Source: UBA4661 sp002405405 (lineage in GTDB: Bacteria > Bacteroidota > Ignavibacteria > Kapaibacteriales > UBA4661). From it: 22,239 nucleotides of DNA. Positions within the stretch are counted from its first letter, which is position 1. Each line of letters begins with the position of its first letter. The notes under the pieces were generated by a model, which was not told the origin of the DNA, did not search any database, and saw only the letters and a list, made by a program, of their open reading frames with translations. The stretch is from contig DAIUAL010000027.1 in assembly GCA_036847245.1 (NCBI GenBank), forward strand, positions 1 through 22,239, written 5' to 3'. Below are positions 7,124 through 13,755 of this stretch, piece by piece. The position numbers were made by a program, and so were the translations under genes.

Positions 7124-8131
7124 TCAATTTCGCGTATACCATTCTTTGACCTGCATGATATATTTGATCACATCTTCTGATATAGACTTCCCTCTTTTCA
7201 AGAACTCATCAAAATCTTCAACAGCACTACCATACTCTTGTCTCTCCATACGAAGAGCACCGCGAATATAATAGGCAAGCGCAGGCACCGAAGGGTACGT
7301 AAATGCTTTTGTCATAGCTTCAAATGCGGAATTATATCGCTTTTGATAGAATAAGGCACCAGCGAGAAAAGCGTATGCATGACCACTCTCTATACCCGAA
7401 CTGATTGCTCGTTCTGCATCGGCTCTTGCAGAGTCAACTTCTCCCATTGTCAGTCTTACTCCGGCTCGATCTACATAGAAATAGGGTTGCAATCTTGTCT
7501 TTGTATAAAGGATCGCACGATCTAAATCATATGTTGATCGCACGCAACTTTGCGCGGCTTGTGCTGAGTACCGCTGATAATACACATACCCATTAGTCGA
7601 ATCTAACTCTATGTGCCGATTGAGTAATTGTATCGCTGTATTATACTCACGAAGCGTACAATAATTCTGCGCTTGAAAAAACAATGTCATATATGCTTTG
7701 CTACCACCCGGTAAATCCATAGTCGGATTAACAACTTTTGCCAAATGACGCAGTGCCACTCTTGCTTTTATGCTATCAGAAGCATCCATAGCTTCTGATG
7801 TCAGCATTGCTCCGATAGTCAAGTGTACAGGGACAAAAGTTGAATCCTGCGCAAGTATTCTTCGGCACTCTTGCAGAGATTCTTGCAAAAAATTCGATTC
7901 GTAGAGCTTATGCGCATACTCCCATCGCACACCGAGATTTGTTGAGTCTTGCTGTAAACGAGTACGTAATAAATCTATCACCGAATATGGATTGCTCTGC
8001 ACTGAATCGTTCATCATCAAGTCTACTTTGCTCATTGCAATAATAATTTCTGTACTCAGGAAGCAATAAAGAACCAAGACAAGAACAGATATACGGAATA
8101 AAAACGGCGGGTACATAGTTTGCTTTTGCAT
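7124..8131 (-). CDS. TPR-repeat protein with N-terminal signal/anchor
   Basis: A 335-residue protein. The N-terminus has a hydrophobic stretch (residues about 9-32, FLFRISVLVLVLYCFLS) that reads as an uncleaved anchor or signal peptide, so the rest is probably periplasmic. The remainder is alpha-helical with tetratricopeptide-like repeats, for example EYNTAIQLLNRHIELDSTN, SARADAERAISSGIESGHAYAFLAGALFYQKRY, and EYGSAVEDFDEFLK near the end. TPRs bind other proteins. No enzymatic motif is seen. It lies 7 nt before the C39 exporter, so it is very likely co-translated with it and may be an accessory scaffold for the export machine or substrate. That role is inferred from position only. Confidence 0.75.
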   Translation of the reverse strand: MQKQTMYPPFLFRISVLVLVLYCFLSTEIIIAMSKVDLMMNDSVQSNPYSVIDLLRTRLQQDSTNLGVRWEYAHKLYESNFLQESLQECRRILAQDSTFVPVHLTIGAMLTSEAMDASDSIKARVALRHLAKVVNPTMDLPGGSKAYMTLFFQAQNYCTLREYNTAIQLLNRHIELDSTNGYVYYQRYSAQAAQSCVRSTYDLDRAILYTKTRLQPYFYVDRAGVRLTMGEVDSARADAERAISSGIESGHAYAFLAGALFYQKRYNSAFEAMTKAFTYPSVPALAYYIRGALRMERQEYGSAVEDFDEFLKRGKSISEDVIKYIMQVKEWYTRN

Positions 8132-8170
8132 AGTATTTCTTCACGAAGAGATAAGAAGATGATAAATATA

Positions 8171-8247
8171 AGGGTAAAAAGTTCTGTAAAATATCCTACA
8201 ACAATGAAGTCTTAGCTTTTGAATATTATACTCGAACTTTTTACCCT
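8171..8247 (-). repeat. Long inverted repeat in the leader region of the TPR-exporter genes
   Basis: Bases 8171-8184 (agggtaaaaagttc) are perfectly complementary to 8234-8247. The pairing continues inside after a small bulge: 8186-8196 pairs with 8221-8231 with two mismatches, leaving a loop of about 24 nt. The whole forms a long imperfect hairpin of about 25 pairs. It lies in the 190-nt gap between precursor 3 and the TPR gene, 40 nt before the TPR start. No T tract follows on the minus strand, so a simple terminator is unlikely. Confidence 0.65.
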
Positions 8248-8251
8248 ACGG

Positions 8252-8288
8252 GTTGTATCTCTATCTATGACGTAAGTTTTGATACAAC
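8252..8288 (-). promoter_or_regulatory. Second hairpin directly after precursor 3
   Basis: Bases 8252-8259 (gttgtatc) pair fully with 8281-8288 (gatacaac) around a 21-nt loop. On the minus strand it lies 33 nt after the precursor 3 stop and abuts the longer inverted repeat at 8171-8247. The two together could form a structured leader or a stability element between a highly expressed peptide gene and the exporter genes. Function is inferred. Confidence 0.45.
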
Positions 8289-8321
8289 ATAAGATTAGCT
8301 ATTGAACGTTTACAGTGCCTA

Positions 8322-8576
8322 CTATCGAGGTGTACTAACCGATCCTGAAGTAGTAGGGACGTATCCAGTAGTACCTGGGCTTAATGAAACAGTAGCACCT
8401 CCGGAACAGCATATTTGGGGTGCCTGCAAAACAATCGTTGGACTTGTTACAGTAGTCGTAGCGGTTGTTCCAGGTCCACCCCCAACAACATGTGCCATCT
8501 CTTGCTCTGACATCTGTTGCATACGGGCAGTGTCGATTTTGTTTTGTGTCATGCGTGTACTTGATAATGTACTCAT
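8322..8576 (-). CDS. Double-glycine-leader peptide precursor 3, Ser/Thr-rich core with Cys-Cys
   Basis: An 84-residue protein if started at the ATG with the SD-like AAGGAAGA upstream. An in-frame ATG six codons earlier (8594, MKGRTV) is an alternative; the still longer open frame to 8927 has no coding character. The leader end MSEQEMAHVVGG (residues 22-33) fits LSxxELxxIxGG well. Cleavage after Gly33 gives a 51-residue core beginning GPGTTATTTVTSPTIVLQ. The core is rich in Thr, Ser, Pro and Gly with almost no charge, and has one adjacent Cys pair (ICCSGG). Such a core is unlike pore-forming class II bacteriocins. Ser/Thr plus Cys would suit lanthionine or thiazole chemistry, but no modifying enzyme is encoded nearby. 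Function unknown. Confidence 0.75.
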   Translation of the reverse strand: MSTLSSTRMTQNKIDTARMQQMSEQEMAHVVGGGPGTTATTTVTSPTIVLQAPQICCSGGATVSLSPGTTGYVPTTSGSVSTPR

Positions 8577-9134
8577 AACGGTTCTTCCTTTCATAAAAAT
8601 GAAAAAAAATGTGAATGAAAAATAAAAATACTTACTGTCCTTGCACAAGGATAACCACATGAGCTCAAAATCGCAGTTAGCATATAGCACGAGCGACAAG
8701 CATTTTTGAGGGCTAATTTTTAGGGATTTTATCAATATGCTTCGTAGCACAACCAACCACACACTATCAACACACCGCACACCATTTCGACACACCGATA
8801 AGTTTGCTACTCTATTTTCAATACAAATACCCCACACTTTTACAAAACCCATTGCCTTGTTTTTTTGGTTGTCAAATGTATAAAAAAAAAAAATATACAA
8901 AACAAGAAAAAAATTGTTTTGGCTCAAAAAAACTATAAAAACATGGCTTTGTGTTATCAGAGATTATTGGAGAATTCTTGGACTGATGCGTTGTCTTGCA
9001 CACATTCTACTGCACACTTCGATACTTCGATAAAACTCAGCACGGCGCAAGCTCAGCGAAGGGATAAGAAAACCGTAAAACAACGGGCGAACACGCACTT
9101 CGCCCCCACAACGACATCATCAACAAGAAAACAC
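8577..9134. other. Noncoding A/T-rich stretch upstream of precursor 3
   Basis: About 560 bases without a gene I can support. Open frames here lack coding character. The part at 8860-8940 has long A runs (one of about 13) and a small hairpin, 8899-8905 (aaaacaa) with 8914-8920. The part at 9017-9061 has a direct repeat cttcgata twice (9017-9032), followed by two ctcagc copies (9036-9041, 9052-9057), resembling a degenerate extragenic repeat. The promoter of precursor 3 should lie within 8577-8720, but I cannot identify a convincing FCB-type -33/-7 pair. Confidence 0.5.
8582..8591 (-). promoter_or_regulatory. Shine-Dalgarno-like site of precursor 3
   Basis: The minus strand reads AAAGGAAGAA, placing AGGA about 9 nt before the ATG at 8576. 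It is one of the few good ribosome-binding sites in this window, where most genes lack one. It favours the start at 8576 over the one at 8594. Confidence 0.55.
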
Positions 9135-9159
9135 AAGGGCAGGTTTAATGCCTGCCCTT
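9135..9159 (-). terminator. Factor-independent terminator of the tricorn protease gene
   Basis: Bases 9135-9143 (aagggcagg) pair fully with 9151-9159 (cctgccctt) around a 7-nt loop. On the minus strand the G-C-rich stem begins 31 nt after the tricorn stop and is followed by TGTGTTTTCTT. Both features fit an intrinsic terminator. Confidence 0.8.
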
Positions 9160-9190
9160 TACGAGAAATGAAATCGAATTGACCCACCAA

Positions 9191-11272
9191 TTATTTCTTC
9201 ACCGCATTCAACATTTCTTGAATGGCACGTTCTAATTGTGCGTCTTTTCCTTTGGTGAATTCATTGTTCGGTAAATCCACATCGATATCAGGATAAAGTT
9301 GCAAATTCTCTGTTGGGCGACCCTCTTTACCGATTGTTGCAATCATAGGAATGCCAAAGACTAATGTCGGAGCAATTTGCGTTTCCCACCACACGGCGGT
9401 ACCAGTACCCGGCACTGGCTTGCCAATGAGTTTGCCCAAGCCATGATCTTTGTACACATACGGAAAGATAAATGCATCGCTGTAATTCCCCTCGCTCATG
9501 ACGACGCAACTGGGCTTCGTCCATTTATTGATAGGTTCTTGTCCTTCTGCCTTGAAACCATACGGAGCAAATTTCATATACTCCTTGCCACCCAAAAAGG
9601 TAATCAAATCATCATGCAACCACCCGCCGCCATTGAATCGCGTATCAACAATGAGTGCTAGCTTGTCATAGCTCAGTCCAATCACTTCTTCATAGACAGT
9701 CCGAAAACTGCCATCATTCATGCCCTGTACATGCACATAGCCGACCTTGCCATTGGATTGTTTTTCTACCATCGTACGCATAGTCTGCACCCAACGTCGG
9801 TACAGCAATGCTTGTTCCTGCGCTGGCGTGATTGGCTTTACTACTTCTTCTCGGGTCTGTTTTGTTGCTGGGTCGAAAAATGTTAATAAAACATGTTTAT
9901 CAGCCTTGCGATTCAACAACACAGCCCAATCAGCATTCGTCGGTATTTCTTCGCCATCAATTTTTTCGATGATACAATCCGCTCGCAAAGTACTCTCTGC
10001 TTTATCCAATGGACCACCTGCAAGGACTTCGGTAACTTTCAATCCTGCACCTTGATAAGTTTCATCCATGAGTATTCCCAACGATGCCGTAACGTCAGGA
10101 TTTTGCAGTTGTGGTGAATAGCGTCCGCCGGTATGCGAAGCATTCAATTCTCCCAAAATTTCTGACAACAATTCTTGATAATCATAGTTGTTAGAAATAT
10201 GTGGTAGAAATCGCTTGTACTCTGTTCGATAGAAATTCCAATCAACGCCATGTAATGCAGGGTCGTAAAATTTCTTTTTGACTTGTCGCCACGCATGGTC
10301 GAAAATATATTCACGCTCTGCCACAGCATTGAGCGTCATTTCGCCACGAGTAACAATCGGTGTTGCCTTGCCGGATTCTGCATCGACTTTACTTAAACGT
10401 CCGTCAGCAAGAACAGCTAAAAATTTACCATCAGTACTGAGCTGCATCGTACCTGCATTTGCACCAAGCTTTGCCAAAACACGAACTTCTTTGGTGCGTG
10501 TGTCCACCACAAGGATGTCCAATCCTTTTTCCAAGACCGCCATAACATAGAGTTTATCACCGCTTGGTGCAAGGTCATACGCGTAGATCGTCATTGCCCC
10601 CAATGTCAAGCGTACTTTGCGTTCGTCATTGCGAGTAATCACAGTTTTACTGTTTGATTTAACGGTCGCGTTTTTTCCGGCGGAATCTTTACGTTCTTTG
10701 TCTTCGCGCTCTTTGAGCAAGGTGAATTCATCTTTCGTTAAGCGAAAACGATCATATCCTGCTTGATCGAAAAACATGGCATACACATCAAGCTCCGCAG
10801 AACCTCGATATGCCAAGGAATGCTTGCCTTCACGATCAGATGTCCAGAGCAATGCTTTGCCATCAGCAGTCCATTTGGGGTTCGATTCGCTAAAGCCACT
10901 CATCGTGAGATTCAGGCTTTTTGTGTCTGATCCATCGGCTTTATACACAACAATGTCCGTTGGAAAAAGCACCGACACCTGACCGCGACCATGCGTCAAA
11001 GCAAGATATGCCCCATCGGGCGACCATCGATACTGTTGATCGCCATCGAGGTAACTGAAAATCTGTCCCTGAGGAATAATAGTTCGCGTCTGTTTGGTCG
11101 AAAGATTATACACGCGGAGAATGTTGCGCTCTTCGAGATACGCAATGTCTTTGCCATCAGGCGAAATGACGGGTTGAAATTCTTCTTTGTCGGTAGCAAT
11201 AACCGGCTCTTCGCGGAGAACAGTCGAAGCATAGAAATACTGCTCTTCTTTGCGAGTCATGGTAGCGCGCAT
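9191..11272 (-). CDS. Tricorn-type S41 serine protease, C-terminal part (separated by an amber codon)
   Basis: The second part of a tricorn-like protease, here 693 residues from the first ATG. The frame is open up to the amber codon at 11330, 19 codons earlier. It starts with WD40/PD40 beta-propeller repeats (ISPDGKDIAYL, YRWSPDGAYLALTHG, WTADGKALLWTSDREG) with a charged insert (about 186-220). The catalytic core follows: the NASHTGG motif with His380, a PDZ-like domain (about 395-475), nucleophile Ser598 in EGNYSDAFIFP, and Glu655 in GRPTENLQ. These match the Ser/His/Glu set of tricorn peptidases, which trim peptides. Alone this part has no signal peptide and half a propeller, so it is probably not functional unless the stop is read through or is a sequencing error. 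Confidence 0.87.
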   Translation of the reverse strand: MRATMTRKEEQYFYASTVLREEPVIATDKEEFQPVISPDGKDIAYLEERNILRVYNLSTKQTRTIIPQGQIFSYLDGDQQYRWSPDGAYLALTHGRGQVSVLFPTDIVVYKADGSDTKSLNLTMSGFSESNPKWTADGKALLWTSDREGKHSLAYRGSAELDVYAMFFDQAGYDRFRLTKDEFTLLKEREDKERKDSAGKNATVKSNSKTVITRNDERKVRLTLGAMTIYAYDLAPSGDKLYVMAVLEKGLDILVVDTRTKEVRVLAKLGANAGTMQLSTDGKFLAVLADGRLSKVDAESGKATPIVTRGEMTLNAVAEREYIFDHAWRQVKKKFYDPALHGVDWNFYRTEYKRFLPHISNNYDYQELLSEILGELNASHTGGRYSPQLQNPDVTASLGILMDETYQGAGLKVTEVLAGGPLDKAESTLRADCIIEKIDGEEIPTNADWAVLLNRKADKHVLLTFFDPATKQTREEVVKPITPAQEQALLYRRWVQTMRTMVEKQSNGKVGYVHVQGMNDGSFRTVYEEVIGLSYDKLALIVDTRFNGGGWLHDDLITFLGGKEYMKFAPYGFKAEGQEPINKWTKPSCVVMSEGNYSDAFIFPYVYKDHGLGKLIGKPVPGTGTAVWWETQIAPTLVFGIPMIATIGKEGRPTENLQLYPDIDVDLPNNEFTKGKDAQLERAIQEMLNAVKK

Positions 11273-11329
11273 AATATCCCAACTCTGATGACGCTCGGCA
11301 GAATAGTAGAGCGTTTTGCTGTCGGGCGA

Positions 11330-11332
11330 CTA
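11330..11332 (-). other. In-frame amber (TAG) stop inside the tricorn gene
   Basis: The two tricorn parts are in the same frame and are separated only by this TAG. Reading across it gives ERMVA-stop-SPDSKTLYYSAERH, where propeller repeats normally have W before SPD (compare WSPDG further on in the same protein). TGG to TAG, a single G-to-A change on the coding strand, explains it. The joined protein would be about 1088 residues, the usual length of bacterial tricorn homologues. Confidence 0.85.
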
Positions 11333-12457
11333 CGCAACCATACGCTCTTGATAAGCGGTATTAGTAATGCGCTTGGTCATTTGCCCATCAATGCTGGCAA
11401 CGAACACTTCACCGCGCACGACGTATGCAACCTCTTTGCCATTCGGTGCAAGCACAGCTTCGCTGATACCCTCTGCTATCGAGATGGTGCGCTCCGTACC
11501 ACTGCGAACATCACCGGCAATCGTGATTGCAACTTTGCTTGGTGCAGCTCCTTCCTTCATCGTATAGATTTCACCATTCCACGAGAAGCACAGCGTGTTA
11601 TCATTCGACCGTGTAAGATGACGCACAGGATGATTTGCAAAGGTTGTTAGTTGCTTTGGTGTACCACCGGAAAGTGGTTTGACATAGATATTCTGCGCCC
11701 CTTTGTTTTCTGCTAAAAAGAATACACGCTGGTCATCGGAGGCAATCACCGGCTCACGATTCTCCCCCTCGAATGCACTGAGTTTGGTGTAGGTGTTCGT
11801 GGAAATATCCCACTGCCACATATCACGTGCAACAGACGACACATGATGCTTGCGCCAAGGATCTTCGGCTTTGCGATCTTGATAGACGATAGCAGTACCT
11901 TTTGTATTGATCTTTGCCCATTCCATGCCAACAGCACTCAGCAGAATACTTTTGCCACCACGTACATCAACCTTGTACAATTGCTGAAATCGACCGGAAG
12001 GAAACCGCACATTGCTGGCGACTGTATGCCGACCGCTTCCGAAAAGCACGGCAGAATTATCGGCTGTAAAATCATACGGAATATCATTGACAGAGTGCGC
12101 TGTTAATCGCTTTGCTTCGCCACCGCTTGCCGGCATAACAAAAACATCATAATTACCATAGCGATCACTTGCAAAGGCAATCATCTTACCGTCATGACTC
12201 CACACAGGATTGGTTTCGTGTCCTTCGTGAACAGTAAGTGGTATTGCTTGCCCACCTTGCGACGGAACACGGTACAAATCGCCTCGATAAGAAAACACAA
12301 TCGTTGAACCATCGGGCGACAAAGCCGGATAGCGCATCCACAAGGGAACAATCTGCGCTTGCAGACTAACCATACTTTGAGCGAAGAAGACAACCACGAC
12401 TATCAAGAACGTAATCGTTCGGGTTGAGAATGGCAGAGAGCGATTCAGCATAGGCAT
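11330..12457 (-). CDS. Tricorn-type protease, N-terminal beta-propeller part
   Basis: The first 375 residues of the interrupted tricorn protease. It starts with a signal peptide (TITFLIVVVVFFAQSMVSLQAQ, about residues 13-35), so the enzyme is exported to the periplasm or cell surface. PD40 propeller blades follow: YPALSPDGSTIVFSYRGDLYRV, PVWSHDGKMIAFASDRYGNYDVFV, DFTADNSAVLFGS, and so on to the amber stop. These propellers guide peptide substrates in tricorn. The part ends at QERMVA, in the middle of a blade, directly before the premature TAG. It lies 108 nt after the thioredoxin-like gene. The enzyme is otherwise intact on both sides, with no decay of the catalytic residues, which argues for a very recent mutation, a sequencing error, or recoding. 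Confidence 0.87.
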   Translation of the reverse strand: MPMLNRSLPFSTRTITFLIVVVVFFAQSMVSLQAQIVPLWMRYPALSPDGSTIVFSYRGDLYRVPSQGGQAIPLTVHEGHETNPVWSHDGKMIAFASDRYGNYDVFVMPASGGEAKRLTAHSVNDIPYDFTADNSAVLFGSGRHTVASNVRFPSGRFQQLYKVDVRGGKSILLSAVGMEWAKINTKGTAIVYQDRKAEDPWRKHHVSSVARDMWQWDISTNTYTKLSAFEGENREPVIASDDQRVFFLAENKGAQNIYVKPLSGGTPKQLTTFANHPVRHLTRSNDNTLCFSWNGEIYTMKEGAAPSKVAITIAGDVRSGTERTISIAEGISEAVLAPNGKEVAYVVRGEVFVASIDGQMTKRITNTAYQERMVA

Positions 12458-12565
12458 TCGTGAGAGAAGTGAAGTGAAGAGAAGAACATTGCACAGATGA
12501 AAAATAGCGAAATGTATAACATCACACTCAAATGCCTTGTACAGACGACACTTTCGAGATAAGGA

Positions 12566-13693
12566 TTACGCACTCTGTGGAAGATTCGCCCTTACATCGC
12601 CATAAATACTCTTTGCAAGTGTAGATTCAGTTTCGGCTGATTTAAGACCTAATAATCCCTGATAAGTAATCTTATTGGTTATGTGATCAATAAGCAGAAT
12701 GACAGAAGCGACTGAATGTAGTTGGTACATAGTGGCAAAATGAGTGTTCACACCATAAAAATCATTCAGATGCGTCCAATTCATGCCATACTTTTCAATC
12801 GATTCTTTCCACAATTCTTTGTTATCATCTATTCCAATACTTACCAAATGCACATTGTCGTTGGTGAAGCGTTGGTGAATATTCTTGACCATGTGGATTT
12901 GTTCACTGGTACGTGGACTTGAATTCCAAAAGTGGAGAATGGTGTACCGCTCTTTATTGCGCACAGAGGAAATTGATTGCTCCACTCCATGAATATCGTA
13001 ATGCGGACCATCAACAAATTCATCTCTATCTTGCAATGTTGGGGCGTACTGAAAACGATGTCGCTCGCTGTACGCAAATACCGACTCTTGTACTTCAGTC
13101 GAGAGAGTAGCATACAAGGCACGAAGCTCATCGTCGGGGAGAAGAAGTCTCCGTTCATGGAGGAGATACGCCGAATACAATTCGTTCGGATACAGTTGAA
13201 TATGCTCCACTATACATGCAATAATTTTTTTCTGCAATGCCTTTCTTATCGGTTGAGCTTCTTCCATCGTCAGCGACCTCCAGGTATCACCAAACTGTCG
13301 TAGTTTATGTAGATCACTCAGTTCACGCTCGTACTCAGCGATGCTGTTTTGAAAAATAGTATGCTGTGCTTGCATTGCTCCGCTTGTTATGGTGCAATGC
13401 TCAAAATCTTCTCCTTCTAAGCGAACAGCGTCATCGCTGTCGATAAAGAAGTATGTCATTTGAAAAGACCCACCGCTCTCAGCAAGTACAATAACCATGA
13501 AGCACGGAAAAAACCGCTCAATATCAATCGAAAACTCACCGTTGAGCATGGTTAATTCCTGCAACAACACTGGATTGCCCGTTAGTGGATTTGTAACACG
13601 GAAAACCATCTTACCTTCATCTAATGCGGAGAATGTTCCTTGAATACTAATCATGAGCAGTAAAAGAAATGGAAGGAAAAAGTGAATCTTCAT
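12566..13693 (-). CDS. Secreted TlpA/redoxin-fold protein lacking the CXXC pair
   Basis: A 375-residue protein from the ATG at 13693; MKIHFFLPFLLLLMISIQGTFSA is a clear signal peptide. A start six codons upstream (MRCGFV) is possible. The N-terminal half (about 28-105) has beta-rich sequence resembling the domain that precedes thioredoxin in many Bacteroidota TlpA-like proteins, followed by a helical middle. The C-terminal third (about 230-365) reads as a thioredoxin fold: YTILHFWNSSPRTSEQIH, VHLVSIGIDDNKELWKESIEKYGMNW, and a cis-Pro-less stretch near ASVILLIDH. The usual FWASWCPPC active site is FWNSSPRTSEQ here (255-265), so both redox cysteines are gone. A disulfide reductase role is unlikely; binding or an unknown role is left. 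Confidence 0.72.
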   Translation of the reverse strand: MKIHFFLPFLLLLMISIQGTFSALDEGKMVFRVTNPLTGNPVLLQELTMLNGEFSIDIERFFPCFMVIVLAESGGSFQMTYFFIDSDDAVRLEGEDFEHCTITSGAMQAQHTIFQNSIAEYERELSDLHKLRQFGDTWRSLTMEEAQPIRKALQKKIIACIVEHIQLYPNELYSAYLLHERRLLLPDDELRALYATLSTEVQESVFAYSERHRFQYAPTLQDRDEFVDGPHYDIHGVEQSISSVRNKERYTILHFWNSSPRTSEQIHMVKNIHQRFTNDNVHLVSIGIDDNKELWKESIEKYGMNWTHLNDFYGVNTHFATMYQLHSVASVILLIDHITNKITYQGLLGLKSAETESTLAKSIYGDVRANLPQSA

Positions 13694-13694
13694 A

Positions 13695-13729
13695 ACAAAG
13701 CCGCACCTCATAAAGGAGTGCGGCTTTGT
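13695..13729 (-). terminator. Terminator of citrate synthase overlapping the next gene's start region
   Basis: Bases 13695-13706 (acaaagccgcac) are perfectly complementary to 13718-13729, giving a 12-bp stem with an 11-nt loop. On the minus strand it lies 26 nt after the citrate synthase stop. The G-C core is followed by CTTTGTT, a terminator-like tail. The structure ends one base before the ATG of the thioredoxin-like gene, so that gene's ribosome-binding region (GAGGTG) is inside the hairpin. It also has T-rich sequence on the other strand, so it could work both ways. Confidence 0.7.
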
Positions 13730-13755
13730 TTTGCGTCTATTAGTACTAAGAGAAC

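Noticed and set aside
8577..8927. Open frame extending precursor 3 by 117 residues to a 201-residue protein
   Set aside because: The extension has poor coding character, runs through A/T-rich intergenic DNA, and would put a leader motif in the middle of the protein. The ATG at 8576 has a good SD-like site.
9017..9061. Possible extragenic repeat (cttcgata twice, ctcagc twice) or CRISPR-like array
   Set aside because: Units are too short and too few and there are no regular spacers; not a CRISPR array, and a repeat family cannot be shown from one copy.
8865..9182. Plus-strand 105-residue open frame
   Set aside because: It consists of poly-Lys/Asn from A runs, repeats and the reverse of the tricorn terminator; no ribosome-binding site or recognisable motif.
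10991..11650. Plus-strand 219-residue open frame
   Set aside because: It lies antisense to the tricorn propeller and spans its amber site; the tricorn frame is clearly the coding one.
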